Shown in pieces: positions 25,739 through 33,594 of a DNA stretch of 64,000 nucleotides; the first letter of the stretch is position 1, and each line of letters starts with the position of its first letter. Under the pieces are notes generated by a model. That model was not told the origin of the DNA. It did no database searches and worked only from the letters and a program-made list of their open reading frames with translations. Both the position numbers and the translations under genes were made by a program. Source of the stretch: Mesoaciditoga sp. (GTDB lineage: Bacteria > Thermotogota > Thermotogae > Mesoaciditogales > Mesoaciditogaceae); NCBI GenBank assembly GCA_015491995.1, contig WGFY01000047.1, positions 1-64,000 of the forward strand, read 5' to 3'.

Positions 25739-26813
25739 GAATATCGGGTCGTTTGTATTTTTTGCCGTTTATTTCAAATTTCAAATACGGCCAGTTTCCA
25801 CGGTTGTTGACACTCAGCAACTTCATTTCTTTTTCTGTGCGAACGTAAGTGTCCTCTGATTTTGTTCCGGTAATCGTTGGGTTCCAAGCAAAGGCCATTC
25901 CTTTTTCTGTCCCAAATGGAAAGTGTGGGATTGCAACGAATTCTCTTGTTCTGTAACCTGTTACGCCGCCTTGATGATGTAGTTTCCATTCTTCGGGATA
26001 TCCATATGATTCGTAAGATTTTTCTATAGCGAAAAAAATTTGAGACATCGAAGACTTCTCAAAAGAAGCGTTTATTATCTCAGCGTCTATTTGAGCATTT
26101 ACTCTGTGTTGATTCTCGTACTCTCCGTCTCTTTTGAATTCAATTGCTCTGGTAGCCGATATGACAAGTCCATACATCTTCACGCACACTGAGGCAAGAC
26201 ATTTATCTCTGATTTCGGCATTCCGAGGCAGATTGTGTCTGTAAAGCAAGCGGCTTTCTTCACCGAATACCAGCACGAGGAGAACGTCCAATCCTTTTTT
26301 TGACAGTTCACCTTCTATCTTGGCTTTAGCCTGAATTTCCGTCATTTTTGGAGTTAGACTTCTCATTCCTTTTTCAAGGGCACGCGCCGCTTTCTCTCCT
26401 ACTTGGGCATATTTTTCTTGTTCGTATGAGCTTAACCTTGTTCTGGTTCTGAGCAAAAAATTGTTGAACTTAGGATCCTCTTCGTAAAGAATTTTATTGC
26501 CATCCTCTATTTGAGAAATCACATCATCGAGTTTTGCAAACCAAGGATACTCTACAACAAAGAAATTTTTCGGGAGTTCTTCACGTTTCAAACGCTCCGT
26601 TTCGGGATTCTGCGATATAACGTAGGACTTATCCTTCGTCACAAACACCGAAGCTATACCATTTTCATCACTTAAAGCAACGTAAGAACGGGCTCCAGAA
26701 GTTATCCACGAAAAATTCTCTACACTTGTAATTAACGCTCCTTCAGCATTGCGCTCCCTTGTATATTCTTTGATAGAATTCAATTTCCTTTCAACATCTT
26801 CTTCTCTATTCAT
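25728..26813 (-). CDS. M24 (pita-bread) fold protein with degenerate metal site
   Basis: Related to creatinase and Xaa-Pro aminopeptidase. From the ATG at 26813 (after GAGGTGA) it has 361 residues: an N-terminal creatinase-like domain (LITSVENFSWITSGARSYVA) and a C-terminal pita-bread domain. Of the five usual metal ligands, the two Asp map to VKMYGLVISATRAI (no Asp), the His to HHQGGVTGY (Gly at the ligand position), the first Glu to Asn in AWNPTI, and only the last Glu (SEDT) is kept. It is therefore unlikely to be a standard dinuclear metallopeptidase. HHQGG is conserved-looking, so it may belong to a divergent but functional family. Confidence 0.8.
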   Translation of the reverse strand: MNREEDVERKLNSIKEYTRERNAEGALITSVENFSWITSGARSYVALSDENGIASVFVTKDKSYVISQNPETERLKREELPKNFFVVEYPWFAKLDDVISQIEDGNKILYEEDPKFNNFLLRTRTRLSSYEQEKYAQVGEKAARALEKGMRSLTPKMTEIQAKAKIEGELSKKGLDVLLVLVFGEESRLLYRHNLPRNAEIRDKCLASVCVKMYGLVISATRAIEFKRDGEYENQHRVNAQIDAEIINASFEKSSMSQIFFAIEKSYESYGYPEEWKLHHQGGVTGYRTREFVAIPHFPFGTEKGMAFAWNPTITGTKSEDTYVRTEKEMKLLSVNNRGNWPYLKFEINGKKYKRPDILIL

Positions 26814-26908
26814 AGAATTCACCTCGAGTAAATGCACTTGTTTGCATTATATACTCCGATTGTGCATGAATGTAACGGAATCAAAGTGATATGAGTCAAC
26901 GTCTTCTC

Positions 26909-26937
26909 TTGACACGTTACGAATTTTGTTGTAAAAT
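26909..26937 (+). promoter_or_regulatory. Promoter of tRNA-Lys (and probably infC operon)
   Basis: TTGACA at 26909-26914, 17-base spacer, TAAAAT at 26932-26937; the tRNA begins 18 bases after the -10. No second clear promoter lies between the tRNA and infC. The rest of 26814-26955 shows nothing else. Confidence 0.75.
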
Positions 26938-26955
26938 ATTGTTGTTGGTCGTAAT

Positions 26956-27031
26956 GGGCCATTAGCTCAGTTGGTAGAGCAACTGACTCTTAATCAGTAG
27001 GCCGCAGGTTCGAACCCTGCATGGCTCACCA
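26956..27031 (+). tRNA. tRNA-Lys (CTT anticodon)
   Basis: 76 bases with encoded CCA. Acceptor GGGCCAT pairs with ATGGCTC; D arm AGCTCAGTTGGTAGAGC; anticodon arm CTGACTCTTAATCAG with CTT; T arm GCAGGTTCGAACCCTGC. Reads lysine AAG codons. It lies upstream of the infC attenuator on the same strand. Confidence 0.97.
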
Positions 27032-27056
27032 TTCAAAGTAGAAGCCGCCGCTTCTC

Positions 27057-27141
27057 ACCTCCACCTTCGGGGAAGAGGTCGATGTAAAGTGTTTCTTTCG
27101 TTTGAAAGGATAAGGTGGCGTGATGCCACCTATTTTTTTTG
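27057..27141 (+). promoter_or_regulatory. Candidate attenuator in the infC-rpmI-rplT leader
   Basis: AGGTGGC (27113-27119), loop GTGAT, GCCACCT (27125-27131) and ATTTTTTTTG form a strong intrinsic terminator ending ten bases before infC. CCACCTT at 27061-27067 is complementary to AAGGTGG at 27112-27118, so it can take the left arm of the terminator and act as antiterminator. A further hairpin ACCTC/GAGGT (27057-27061 with 27075-27079) can sequester CCACCTT. This three-way arrangement fits feedback attenuation of the IF3-L35-L20 operon, known to be controlled by L20 in Bacillus. Alternatively it simply terminates the tRNA transcript. Confidence 0.65.
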
Positions 27142-27150
27142 TAGAGGAGT

Positions 27151-27693
27151 GTGATAGGTATAAAAAAATCAGGACCGTTAAAAAATGAGGAAATTCGTTA
27201 TTCTACAATTCGGTTAATAGGCCCCAGAGGGGCACAACTCGGAATTGTGTCCAAAAGAGAGGCGCTTGAAAAGGCAAAAGAGTACAGTTTAGATCTTGTT
27301 TTGGTATCTCCAAACTCAAATCCACCAGTCTGTAAGATAATGGATTTTGGAAGGTACATGTACGAACAAAGTAAGAAACAAAAGAAGACCAAACTCAGTA
27401 CGAATGTGCTGAAACAAATGAAATTCAGACCAAAGATCGATGAACACGATTATCAAACAAAACTTTCTCACGTCAAAAGATTCTTGCAGGGTGGAAATAA
27501 AGTAAGGATCACGATAATGTTCAGGGGTCGTGAAATGGCTTTCACGGATAAAGGAAGAGAGATTCTTGATAGAATAGCCAAAGATCTTCAGGACATTGCA
27601 GAAGTTGATTCTCCTCCACTTCTTGAGGGGAGAGATATGAGAATGGGATTAAAGCCTAAGAAGATCTCTGCTAAGGAGGATGAAAATGAATGA
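27151..27693 (+). CDS. infC: Translation initiation factor IF-3
   Basis: Binds the 30S subunit and checks initiation codons. Product of up to 180 residues with N-terminal NEEIRYSTIRLIGPRGAQLG, the linker and C-terminal FRPKIDEHDYQTKLSHVKRFL, KVRITIMFRGREM, all IF-3 signatures. The start is unusual: the only ordinary codon is GTG at 27151, directly against the ribosome site GAGGAG; ATA codons at 27154 and 27160 have better spacing. infC uses rare start codons for self-control in many bacteria. Stop overlaps rpmI by 4 bases. Confidence 0.96.
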   Translation: MIGIKKSGPLKNEEIRYSTIRLIGPRGAQLGIVSKREALEKAKEYSLDLVLVSPNSNPPVCKIMDFGRYMYEQSKKQKKTKLSTNVLKQMKFRPKIDEHDYQTKLSHVKRFLQGGNKVRITIMFRGREMAFTDKGREILDRIAKDLQDIAEVDSPPLLEGRDMRMGLKPKKISAKEDENE

Positions 27694-27887
27694 AATCCAA
27701 AATGAAAACAAATAAGAGCGTCGCGAAGCGTTTTCGAGTGACGAAAAATGGGAAGATTTTACACGAATCTGCCAATAGAAGTCATAAAAATTATCATAAA
27801 AGTGCTTCCAGAAAGAGAAGGCTTGATGTTGGTTCAGAGCTTCAGCAATCTGATAAAAGAAGAATCAAAAAAGCCCTCGGAATTTGA
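27690..27887 (+). CDS. rpmI: Ribosomal protein L35
   Basis: 65-residue basic protein of the large ribosomal subunit: MKTNKSVAKRFRVTKNGKI, RSHKNYHKS and KRRLD are typical L35 text. An internal ATG at codon 5 (MKTNKS) is the more usual L35 start, but the upstream ATG at 27690 has AGGAGG nine bases before. Second gene of the infC operon. Confidence 0.97.
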   Translation: MKSKMKTNKSVAKRFRVTKNGKILHESANRSHKNYHKSASRKRRLDVGSELQQSDKRRIKKALGI

Positions 27888-27906
27888 CAAAAGGATGTGA
27901 AATAAG

Positions 27907-28269
27907 ATGAGAATCAAAAGAGGTACGGTAAAAAAGAGGAAGCATAACAAGGTTCTCAAGGCCGCAAAGGGATATCGTGGTGCAAGAGGTAAGAGGTATA
28001 ATTTAGCGAAAGAGTCCACAACACGAGCCGGCGTTTACGCTTATGAAGGAAGAAAACTCAAAAAGAGAGATATGAGATCCCTTTGGATAACGAGAATAAA
28101 CATAGCAGCAAGAAATGCAGGTGTTAAGTACAGCGATCTTATCCATGGATTGAATCTAGCTGGAGTGGCTATTAACAGGAAAATGCTCTCTGAAATGGCC
28201 GTGTCAGATCCGGATATATTCAATTCATACATTGAGATTGCAAAGAAACATTTGTCCGCTCAGCAGTGA
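27907..28269 (+). CDS. rplT: Ribosomal protein L20
   Basis: 120-residue basic protein that is essential for early 50S assembly and, in several bacteria, represses its own operon by binding the infC leader. MRIKRGTVKKRKHNKVLKAA, KGYRGARGKRYNLAKE, WITRINIAARNAGVKYSDLI and LNRKMLSEMA-like text (INRKMLSEMA) match throughout. Its stop codon lies inside the downstream terminator hairpin. Candidate ligand of the leader at 27057-27141. Confidence 0.98.
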   Translation: MRIKRGTVKKRKHNKVLKAAKGYRGARGKRYNLAKESTTRAGVYAYEGRKLKKRDMRSLWITRINIAARNAGVKYSDLIHGLNLAGVAINRKMLSEMAVSDPDIFNSYIEIAKKHLSAQQ

Positions 28270-28285
28270 GCGGAGCTTATTTTTT
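28256..28285 (+). terminator. Intrinsic terminator of infC-rpmI-rplT
   Basis: CCGCTCA, loop GCAG, TGAGCGG followed by AGCTTATTTTTT. The stem includes the last codons and stop of rplT. It separates the operon from ppdK. Confidence 0.75.
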
Positions 28286-28307
28286 AACGAATCGGGAGGT
28301 GCAAAAA

Positions 28308-30968
28308 ATGTTGAAGAAATACGTGTACTTTTTCGGAAACGGAAAAGCGGAAGGCAACGCTAAAATGAAAAACACACTTGGCGGAAAAGGTGCTAACTTG
28401 GCTGAAATGACCAGCTTAGGCATCTCTGTTCCACCAGGATTCACGATAAGCGCGGAGGTTTGTAACCATTACTACAAGCACTCCGAAAAATACCCTGACG
28501 GACTCAAAGAAGAAGTCGAAAAAAACTTATCTGAACTTGAAGAAACTTCCCAAAAAAAGTTTGGGGATGTCGAAAATCCCCTTCTCGTTTCTGTTAGATC
28601 TGGTGCAGCGATCTCAATGCCTGGAATGATGGATACCATCCTCAATCTTGGTTTGAATGATAAGAGCGTCGTTGGCCTCGCAAAACTTACAGACAACGAA
28701 AGATTTGCGTACGATGCTTACAGAAGGTTCATTCAAATGTTTGGTGATGTGGCACTTGGAATAGAACATAAGAAATTCGAACAAGAAATAGAAGCCATAA
28801 AAGAGAAACATGACATAGAACTTGATACCGATATGACGATAAACGATTTGAAAGAACTTGTTGAGCGATACAAAGAACTTTATAAAAGAGAGGGAAAAGA
28901 ATTTCCTCAAGATCCGCTGAAACAACTATGGGTGGCCATAGATGCCGTTTTTGGTTCATGGATGAACAAAAGGGCCGTTGATTACAGGAGGTTGAATAAG
29001 ATACCGGAAGATGCACTTCTTGGAACGGCTGTCAGTGTTGTTTCTATGGTCTTCGGGAATATGGGGAACAACAGCGGAACAGGTGTGGCTTTCACAAGAG
29101 ATCCATCTACCGGCGAGAAACTCAGATACGGGGAATTTTTGAGAAACGCTCAAGGTGAAGATGTTGTTGCCGGTATAAGAACTCCCGAAAGCCTTGAAGG
29201 TTTGAAAAAAGTTTCTGAAGAAGCTTACAACGAACTTTTCAAAATCTTTGATGTTCTTGAAAATCATTACAGAGACATGCAAGACGTTGAATTCACCGTT
29301 GAAAGAGGAAAGCTTTACATGCTTCAAACACGTTCTGCTAAGAGAACGGCAATGGCCGCGGTTAAAGTTGCAATTGATATGGTTGATGAAAAGCTCATAA
29401 CAAAAGAAGAAGCCGTCATGAGGGTAACTCCAGATCATGTCGATCAGCTCCTTCACCCAATGTTTGACCCTCACGAAAAGAAAAGGGTTATCGAAGAAAA
29501 CAAGCTTATAGCCAAAGGCTTGCCAGCTTCCCCAGGAGCTGCAGCTGGAAAGGTTGTTTTTTCAGCAAAGCTCGCCGAAGAAATGGGCACAAATGAACCT
29601 GTGGTACTCGTAAGACCGGAAACTTCTCCTGAAGACGTTGCTGGAATGGTAGCTGCTCAAGGAATTCTCACTGCTCGTGGTGGGAGAACTTCGCATGCTG
29701 CAGTTGTCGCAAGGGGTATGGGGAAATGTGCCGTGGTTGGTTGTGAAGCCATAGATGTTGACGAAGAGAGCAAAGAGTTCCATGTCGCAAATACATCTGT
29801 TAAGGAGGGAGAGTGGATATCCATCGACGGTTCAACTGGTGAAGTCTTCGTTGGAAATATCAAAACCATAAAGCCAAAAGGTCTTGAAGGCAATTTATCC
29901 ACCCTTCTTGAATGGGCGGATGAAATAAGAAGGCTTGGCATCAGGACAAATGCGGATATTCCAAGAGATGCAAAAGTTGCAAGAGCTTTTGGCGCGGAAG
30001 GCATAGGGCTTTGCAGAACAGAGCATATGTTCTTTCAAAACGATAGAATACCTGCTGTCCGCGAAATGATAGCCTCTGAAACAAAGGAACAGAGAGAAAA
30101 AGCACTTTCCAAATTGCTTCCAATACAAAAAGAAGATTTCAAAGGTCTGTTCAGAGTGATGAAAGGACTTCCCGTTACCATTCGTCTCATAGATCCGCCA
30201 CTTCATGAATTTTTGCCTAAGGAAGAAAAAGCTCAAAAGAAGCTCGCCGTTGATCTTGGAATTTCATTTGATAGAGTCAAAGAAATAGTTGAAACGCTTC
30301 ACGAATTTAACCCGATGATGGGACATAGAGGATGCCGCTTGACGATTACCTATCCTGAAATTGCCGTCATGCAAACGAAGGCTATCATTCTCGCTTCAAT
30401 AGAATTGAAAAAAGAAGAAAACATAGAAGTGATTCCAGAGATCATGGTCCCCCTCGTAGGCCATGTTAACGAATTGAAATATGTGAAAAACATAATCACA
30501 GAAACCGCAGACGGCTTGATTGAAGGAAGCGGTGTAGATCTAAAATATCTCGTTGGAACGATGATAGAGGTTCCAAGAGCTGCCGTAACAGCCGATCAAA
30601 TCGCGAAAGAAGCTGAGTTCTTCTCCTTTGGAACCAACGATCTTACCCAAATGACATTTGGATTCAGCAGAGATGACAGCGGGAAGTTCCTCAAAGACTA
30701 CTTGGATAAAGGAATTCTCAAAGTCGATCCTTTCAAAACACTTGACAAAGATGGGGTTGGTGCCCTCGTGAAGATGGCTAAGGAAAAAGGGAGAAGCGTC
30801 AAGCACGATCTTCAACTCGGAATATGTGGGGAGCACGGAGGAGACCCAGAATCCATAAAAACAGTTGATGAAATAGGGTTGGATTACGTAAGTTGTTCGC
30901 CGTATAGAGTACCTATTGCAAGGCTTTCGGCAGCGCAATCAGCACTCCAGTTAAATCAACAAAAGTGA
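28308..30968 (+). CDS. ppdK: Pyruvate, phosphate dikinase
   Basis: Interconverts pyruvate, ATP and phosphate with PEP, AMP and pyrophosphate; a common PPi-linked step of anaerobes. 886 residues from the ATG at 28308, seven bases after GGGAGGTG (an upstream in-frame ATG at 28266 lies in the terminator). Domains: nucleotide-binding front (NTLGGKGANLAEMTSLGISV), phosphohistidine domain with GGRTSHAAVVARGMG, and PEP-binding TIM barrel ending in SFGTNDLTQMTFGFSRDD and LGICGEHGGDP. Flanked by terminators, so probably a single-gene unit, though I see no clear promoter. Confidence 0.98.
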   Translation: MLKKYVYFFGNGKAEGNAKMKNTLGGKGANLAEMTSLGISVPPGFTISAEVCNHYYKHSEKYPDGLKEEVEKNLSELEETSQKKFGDVENPLLVSVRSGAAISMPGMMDTILNLGLNDKSVVGLAKLTDNERFAYDAYRRFIQMFGDVALGIEHKKFEQEIEAIKEKHDIELDTDMTINDLKELVERYKELYKREGKEFPQDPLKQLWVAIDAVFGSWMNKRAVDYRRLNKIPEDALLGTAVSVVSMVFGNMGNNSGTGVAFTRDPSTGEKLRYGEFLRNAQGEDVVAGIRTPESLEGLKKVSEEAYNELFKIFDVLENHYRDMQDVEFTVERGKLYMLQTRSAKRTAMAAVKVAIDMVDEKLITKEEAVMRVTPDHVDQLLHPMFDPHEKKRVIEENKLIAKGLPASPGAAAGKVVFSAKLAEEMGTNEPVVLVRPETSPEDVAGMVAAQGILTARGGRTSHAAVVARGMGKCAVVGCEAIDVDEESKEFHVANTSVKEGEWISIDGSTGEVFVGNIKTIKPKGLEGNLSTLLEWADEIRRLGIRTNADIPRDAKVARAFGAEGIGLCRTEHMFFQNDRIPAVREMIASETKEQREKALSKLLPIQKEDFKGLFRVMKGLPVTIRLIDPPLHEFLPKEEKAQKKLAVDLGISFDRVKEIVETLHEFNPMMGHRGCRLTITYPEIAVMQTKAIILASIELKKEENIEVIPEIMVPLVGHVNELKYVKNIITETADGLIEGSGVDLKYLVGTMIEVPRAAVTADQIAKEAEFFSFGTNDLTQMTFGFSRDDSGKFLKDYLDKGILKVDPFKTLDKDGVGALVKMAKEKGRSVKHDLQLGICGEHGGDPESIKTVDEIGLDYVSCSPYRVPIARLSAAQSALQLNQQK

Positions 30969-30985
30969 GAATTTCCAAATGTAGG

Positions 30986-31017
30986 GGGTACACAACAACG
31001 TGTACCCTTGACTTTTT
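30986..31017 (+). terminator. Intrinsic terminator of ppdK
   Basis: GGGTACAC, loop AACAAC, GTGTACCC: a perfect 8-pair stem followed by TTGACTTTTT, 18 bases after the ppdK stop. Confidence 0.85.
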
Positions 31018-31043
31018 AAGAAGTAAAAAGGAGATGTGAATCG

Positions 31044-32198
31044 GTGGAACTGTTGGCCGAACTTCAAAAAGCATTTTCCGCAAGCGCTGTTTACACTTTC
31101 AGCGTTGGGAACTTATTCATGATAATAATTGCGCTGTTTATGATGTACATGTCGTACAAGCGCCATGCTGAGCCTTTGCTTCTTATACCACTTGCGTTTG
31201 GAATGATAATTTCGAATATCCCGGCAATATCATCTGGTATTTTCGCCACCTCAAGCGTTGTGAATGGTGTATCGATCCCTGGTGGAATAATGTGGTACAT
31301 TCAGCAAGGTATGTACACTGGAATATATCCTCCGTTGATATTTCTCGGAATAGGAGCTATTACCGACTTTTCATTTGTTTTGGCAAGTCCGATACTATTT
31401 CTTATTGGCGGTGCAGCTCAAATAGGCATAATGATCGCTTTTATGACGGCAAATGCTATGGGTTTCAACATATTTCAAAGTGCTTCTATAGGTATCATAG
31501 GCGGTGCAGATGGACCTACAACCATATTTGTCACGTCGCATCTTGCCCCAAAGATCCTTGGAACGGTTGCCGTTGCGGCTTACACTTATATCGCACTGAT
31601 CCCATTCATAGAACCACCTATTCAGCGATTGCTTACCACGAGAAAAGAAAGAATGATACGAATGAAGCAGCCTCGTGTTGTTTCCAAAACAGAAAGAATG
31701 ATATTCCCAATAGCCACAACACTTATAGCAGGCATCTTAGTTCCTAAAGCTCTTCCGTTAATAGGAATGCTGATGCTTGGAAATCTTTTGTATGAAATAC
31801 CGCTTACCAAGAGACTCGCCGATACATCTGGCCACGCTTTGCTCGATGTTGTTGACATACTTCTCATGCTTTCAGTTGGCGGTACGACAAAAGCCAGCAC
31901 GTTCCTCACTTCAGCCACTTTGGAAATATTAGGTCTTGGGCTTTTGGCTTTTTCGTGTTCGCTTGCAGGTGGCGTGCTTTTCGTCAAATTCTTGAATCTT
32001 TTCCTCAAGAAAAAGATAAATCCCCTCATAGGAGCTGCCGGTGTTTCGGCCGTGCCTGATGCCGCCCGTGTAGCTCAACAAACAGCCCAGAAAGACGATC
32101 CTCATAACTTCATTTTAATGCAAGCCATGGGACCAAACGTAGCCGGGGTAATAGGTTCAGCGTTGGTTGCAGGGGTTTTCCTTTCGTTGTTAAAATAA
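31044..32198 (+). CDS. Na+-translocating decarboxylase beta subunit
   Basis: Membrane subunit (OadB/GcdB/MmdB family) that couples decarboxylation of a carboxybiotin intermediate to Na+ export. 384 residues, about nine to eleven helices; conserved SIGIIGGADGPTTIFVTSHL, LMLGNLLYEI, SVGGTTKAST and the C-terminal GAAGVSAVPDAARVAQ. Start GTG at 31044 behind AAGGAG. The carboxyltransferase (alpha), biotin carrier (gamma) and small subunits are not adjacent, so the substrate (oxaloacetate, methylmalonyl-CoA or glutaconyl-CoA) cannot be told. Confidence 0.92.
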   Translation: MELLAELQKAFSASAVYTFSVGNLFMIIIALFMMYMSYKRHAEPLLLIPLAFGMIISNIPAISSGIFATSSVVNGVSIPGGIMWYIQQGMYTGIYPPLIFLGIGAITDFSFVLASPILFLIGGAAQIGIMIAFMTANAMGFNIFQSASIGIIGGADGPTTIFVTSHLAPKILGTVAVAAYTYIALIPFIEPPIQRLLTTRKERMIRMKQPRVVSKTERMIFPIATTLIAGILVPKALPLIGMLMLGNLLYEIPLTKRLADTSGHALLDVVDILLMLSVGGTTKASTFLTSATLEILGLGLLAFSCSLAGGVLFVKFLNLFLKKKINPLIGAAGVSAVPDAARVAQQTAQKDDPHNFILMQAMGPNVAGVIGSALVAGVFLSLLK

Positions 32199-32219
32199 CA
32201 CCATTGGAGGTGTAAATGA

Positions 32220-32441
32220 ATGACAAAAAAACTTTTCAATGTGGATATTGATTACAAAGTTTGTAAATCATGTGGTATATGTTATTGGGTATGTCCAACG
32301 CATACGATAGTAGAAGGCGAACTTCAGTTTCCGAAGATATCGGATATGGATAAATGTATAGGTTGCATGCAATGCGTTAACCTTTGTCCAGATTTTGCCA
32401 TAGAGGTTACTTTAAAGGAAGCCGTGTTGAAAAATGGATAA
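32220..32441 (+). CDS. 2-oxoacid:ferredoxin oxidoreductase delta subunit (2[4Fe-4S] ferredoxin)
   Basis: 73 residues with two cluster motifs, CKSCGICYWVCP and CIGCMQCVNLCP. The surrounding text (FNVDIDYKVCKSCGIC) matches the delta subunits of 2-oxoglutarate or branched-chain 2-oxoacid oxidoreductases. Preceded by GGAGGTG. It overlaps the alpha subunit gene by 8 bases, as in korDA-type operons. It passes electrons from the thiamine subunit to external ferredoxin. Confidence 0.88.
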   Translation: MTKKLFNVDIDYKVCKSCGICYWVCPTHTIVEGELQFPKISDMDKCIGCMQCVNLCPDFAIEVTLKEAVLKNG

Positions 32442-33594
32442 AAAATTCACGATAATGCAGGGGGATGAAGCATGTGCCATGGGAGCTATCGTTGCTGGAT
32501 GCAGATTTTTTGCGGGATATCCCATCACACCTGCAACGGATATAGCCGAGGTCATGTCAAGTGAACTACCCAAAGTTGGTGGGACTTTTATTCAAATGGA
32601 AGATGAACTCGGCAGTGCCGCGGCGATAATAGGCGCTTCGCTTGCCGGAGTCAAATCTTTGACGGCAACAAGCGGTCCTGGCTTTAGTTTGATGCAAGAA
32701 GCTTTTGGATACGCTTCAATGACCGAAACACCAACGGTTTTTGTTGATGTACAACGTGGTAGTCCAAGCACCGGCTTGCCGACTAGACCAGCTCAAGGCG
32801 ATATAATGCAGGCAAGATGGGGTACACATGGCGATCATGCGGTTATAGCCTTATATCCTTCTACTGTTGAAGAGACTTATCGTTACATAGTGACGGCTTT
32901 CAATTTCGCGGAGCTTTACAGAACACCGGTGGTTTTTCTTATGGACGAGACGTTAGGTCATATGCGTGAAAGCTTTTATCTTCCTCATACAGATGAATTT
33001 GACACCGTTGAAAGAATTCAAACAGAAGATTTAAAGAGTGAGACAGTTTATCAACCATTTCTCGAAGATTCTGAACTGTATGATGATATACAACCTTTGG
33101 TTTCAATGGGACGCTCAAGGTTCCATGTATCAGGTTTGTTTCACGATGAAAGTGGATTTCCGATCGGAGAATCTGATCTTGCCTCCAAGTTAATGAAACA
33201 TTTCACGAATAAAATAAAATTGCATCTTGACGATATTCTTATATATGATACCTACATGATGGATGATGCCGAGTACGTGATCGTAGCATATGGAATTACG
33301 GCGAGGAGTGCATACCGTGCAATGAAATTGGCCAGATCAAATGGAATAAAAGTTGGCATGTTCAAACCCATAACCATTTGGCCATTTCCCACCATCCCGT
33401 TGAAAAAAATACTCTCTAAAGTCTCAGGTATAGTCGTTGCTGAATTGAACATGGGACAATTCGCTCACGAGATGAGTAGAATTAACAGAAATATGGTTCC
33501 GATGCAAACCGTACTTAGAGAAGATGGACAGTTGATACAGCCATTTGATATAGTTGACGCTCTGACAAAATTGGAAGGGGAAAGTGAAGAATAA
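32434..33594 (+). CDS. 2-oxoacid:ferredoxin oxidoreductase alpha subunit
   Basis: 386 residues. MQGDEACAMGAIVAGCRFFA, GYPITPATDIAEVMS, TATSGPGFSLMQEAFGYASM, TPTVFVDVQRGSPSTGLPTR and the downstream LMDETLGHMRES are standard for the KorA/VorB alpha chain. It needs a thiamine-diphosphate beta chain and a gamma chain to work. Neither follows: the next gene is a DMT transporter overlapping its end by 11 bases. The missing subunits must be elsewhere, or the complex is incomplete. Confidence 0.9.
   Translation: MDKKFTIMQGDEACAMGAIVAGCRFFAGYPITPATDIAEVMSSELPKVGGTFIQMEDELGSAAAIIGASLAGVKSLTATSGPGFSLMQEAFGYASMTETPTVFVDVQRGSPSTGLPTRPAQGDIMQARWGTHGDHAVIALYPSTVEETYRYIVTAFNFAELYRTPVVFLMDETLGHMRESFYLPHTDEFDTVERIQTEDLKSETVYQPFLEDSELYDDIQPLVSMGRSRFHVSGLFHDESGFPIGESDLASKLMKHFTNKIKLHLDDILIYDTYMMDDAEYVIVAYGITARSAYRAMKLARSNGIKVGMFKPITIWPFPTIPLKKILSKVSGIVVAELNMGQFAHEMSRINRNMVPMQTVLREDGQLIQPFDIVDALTKLEGESEE

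Noticed and set aside
31292-31747. 151-codon frame inside the decarboxylase beta subunit gene
   Set aside because: Out-of-frame shadow; low-complexity Cys/His/Arg-rich product and no start signal.
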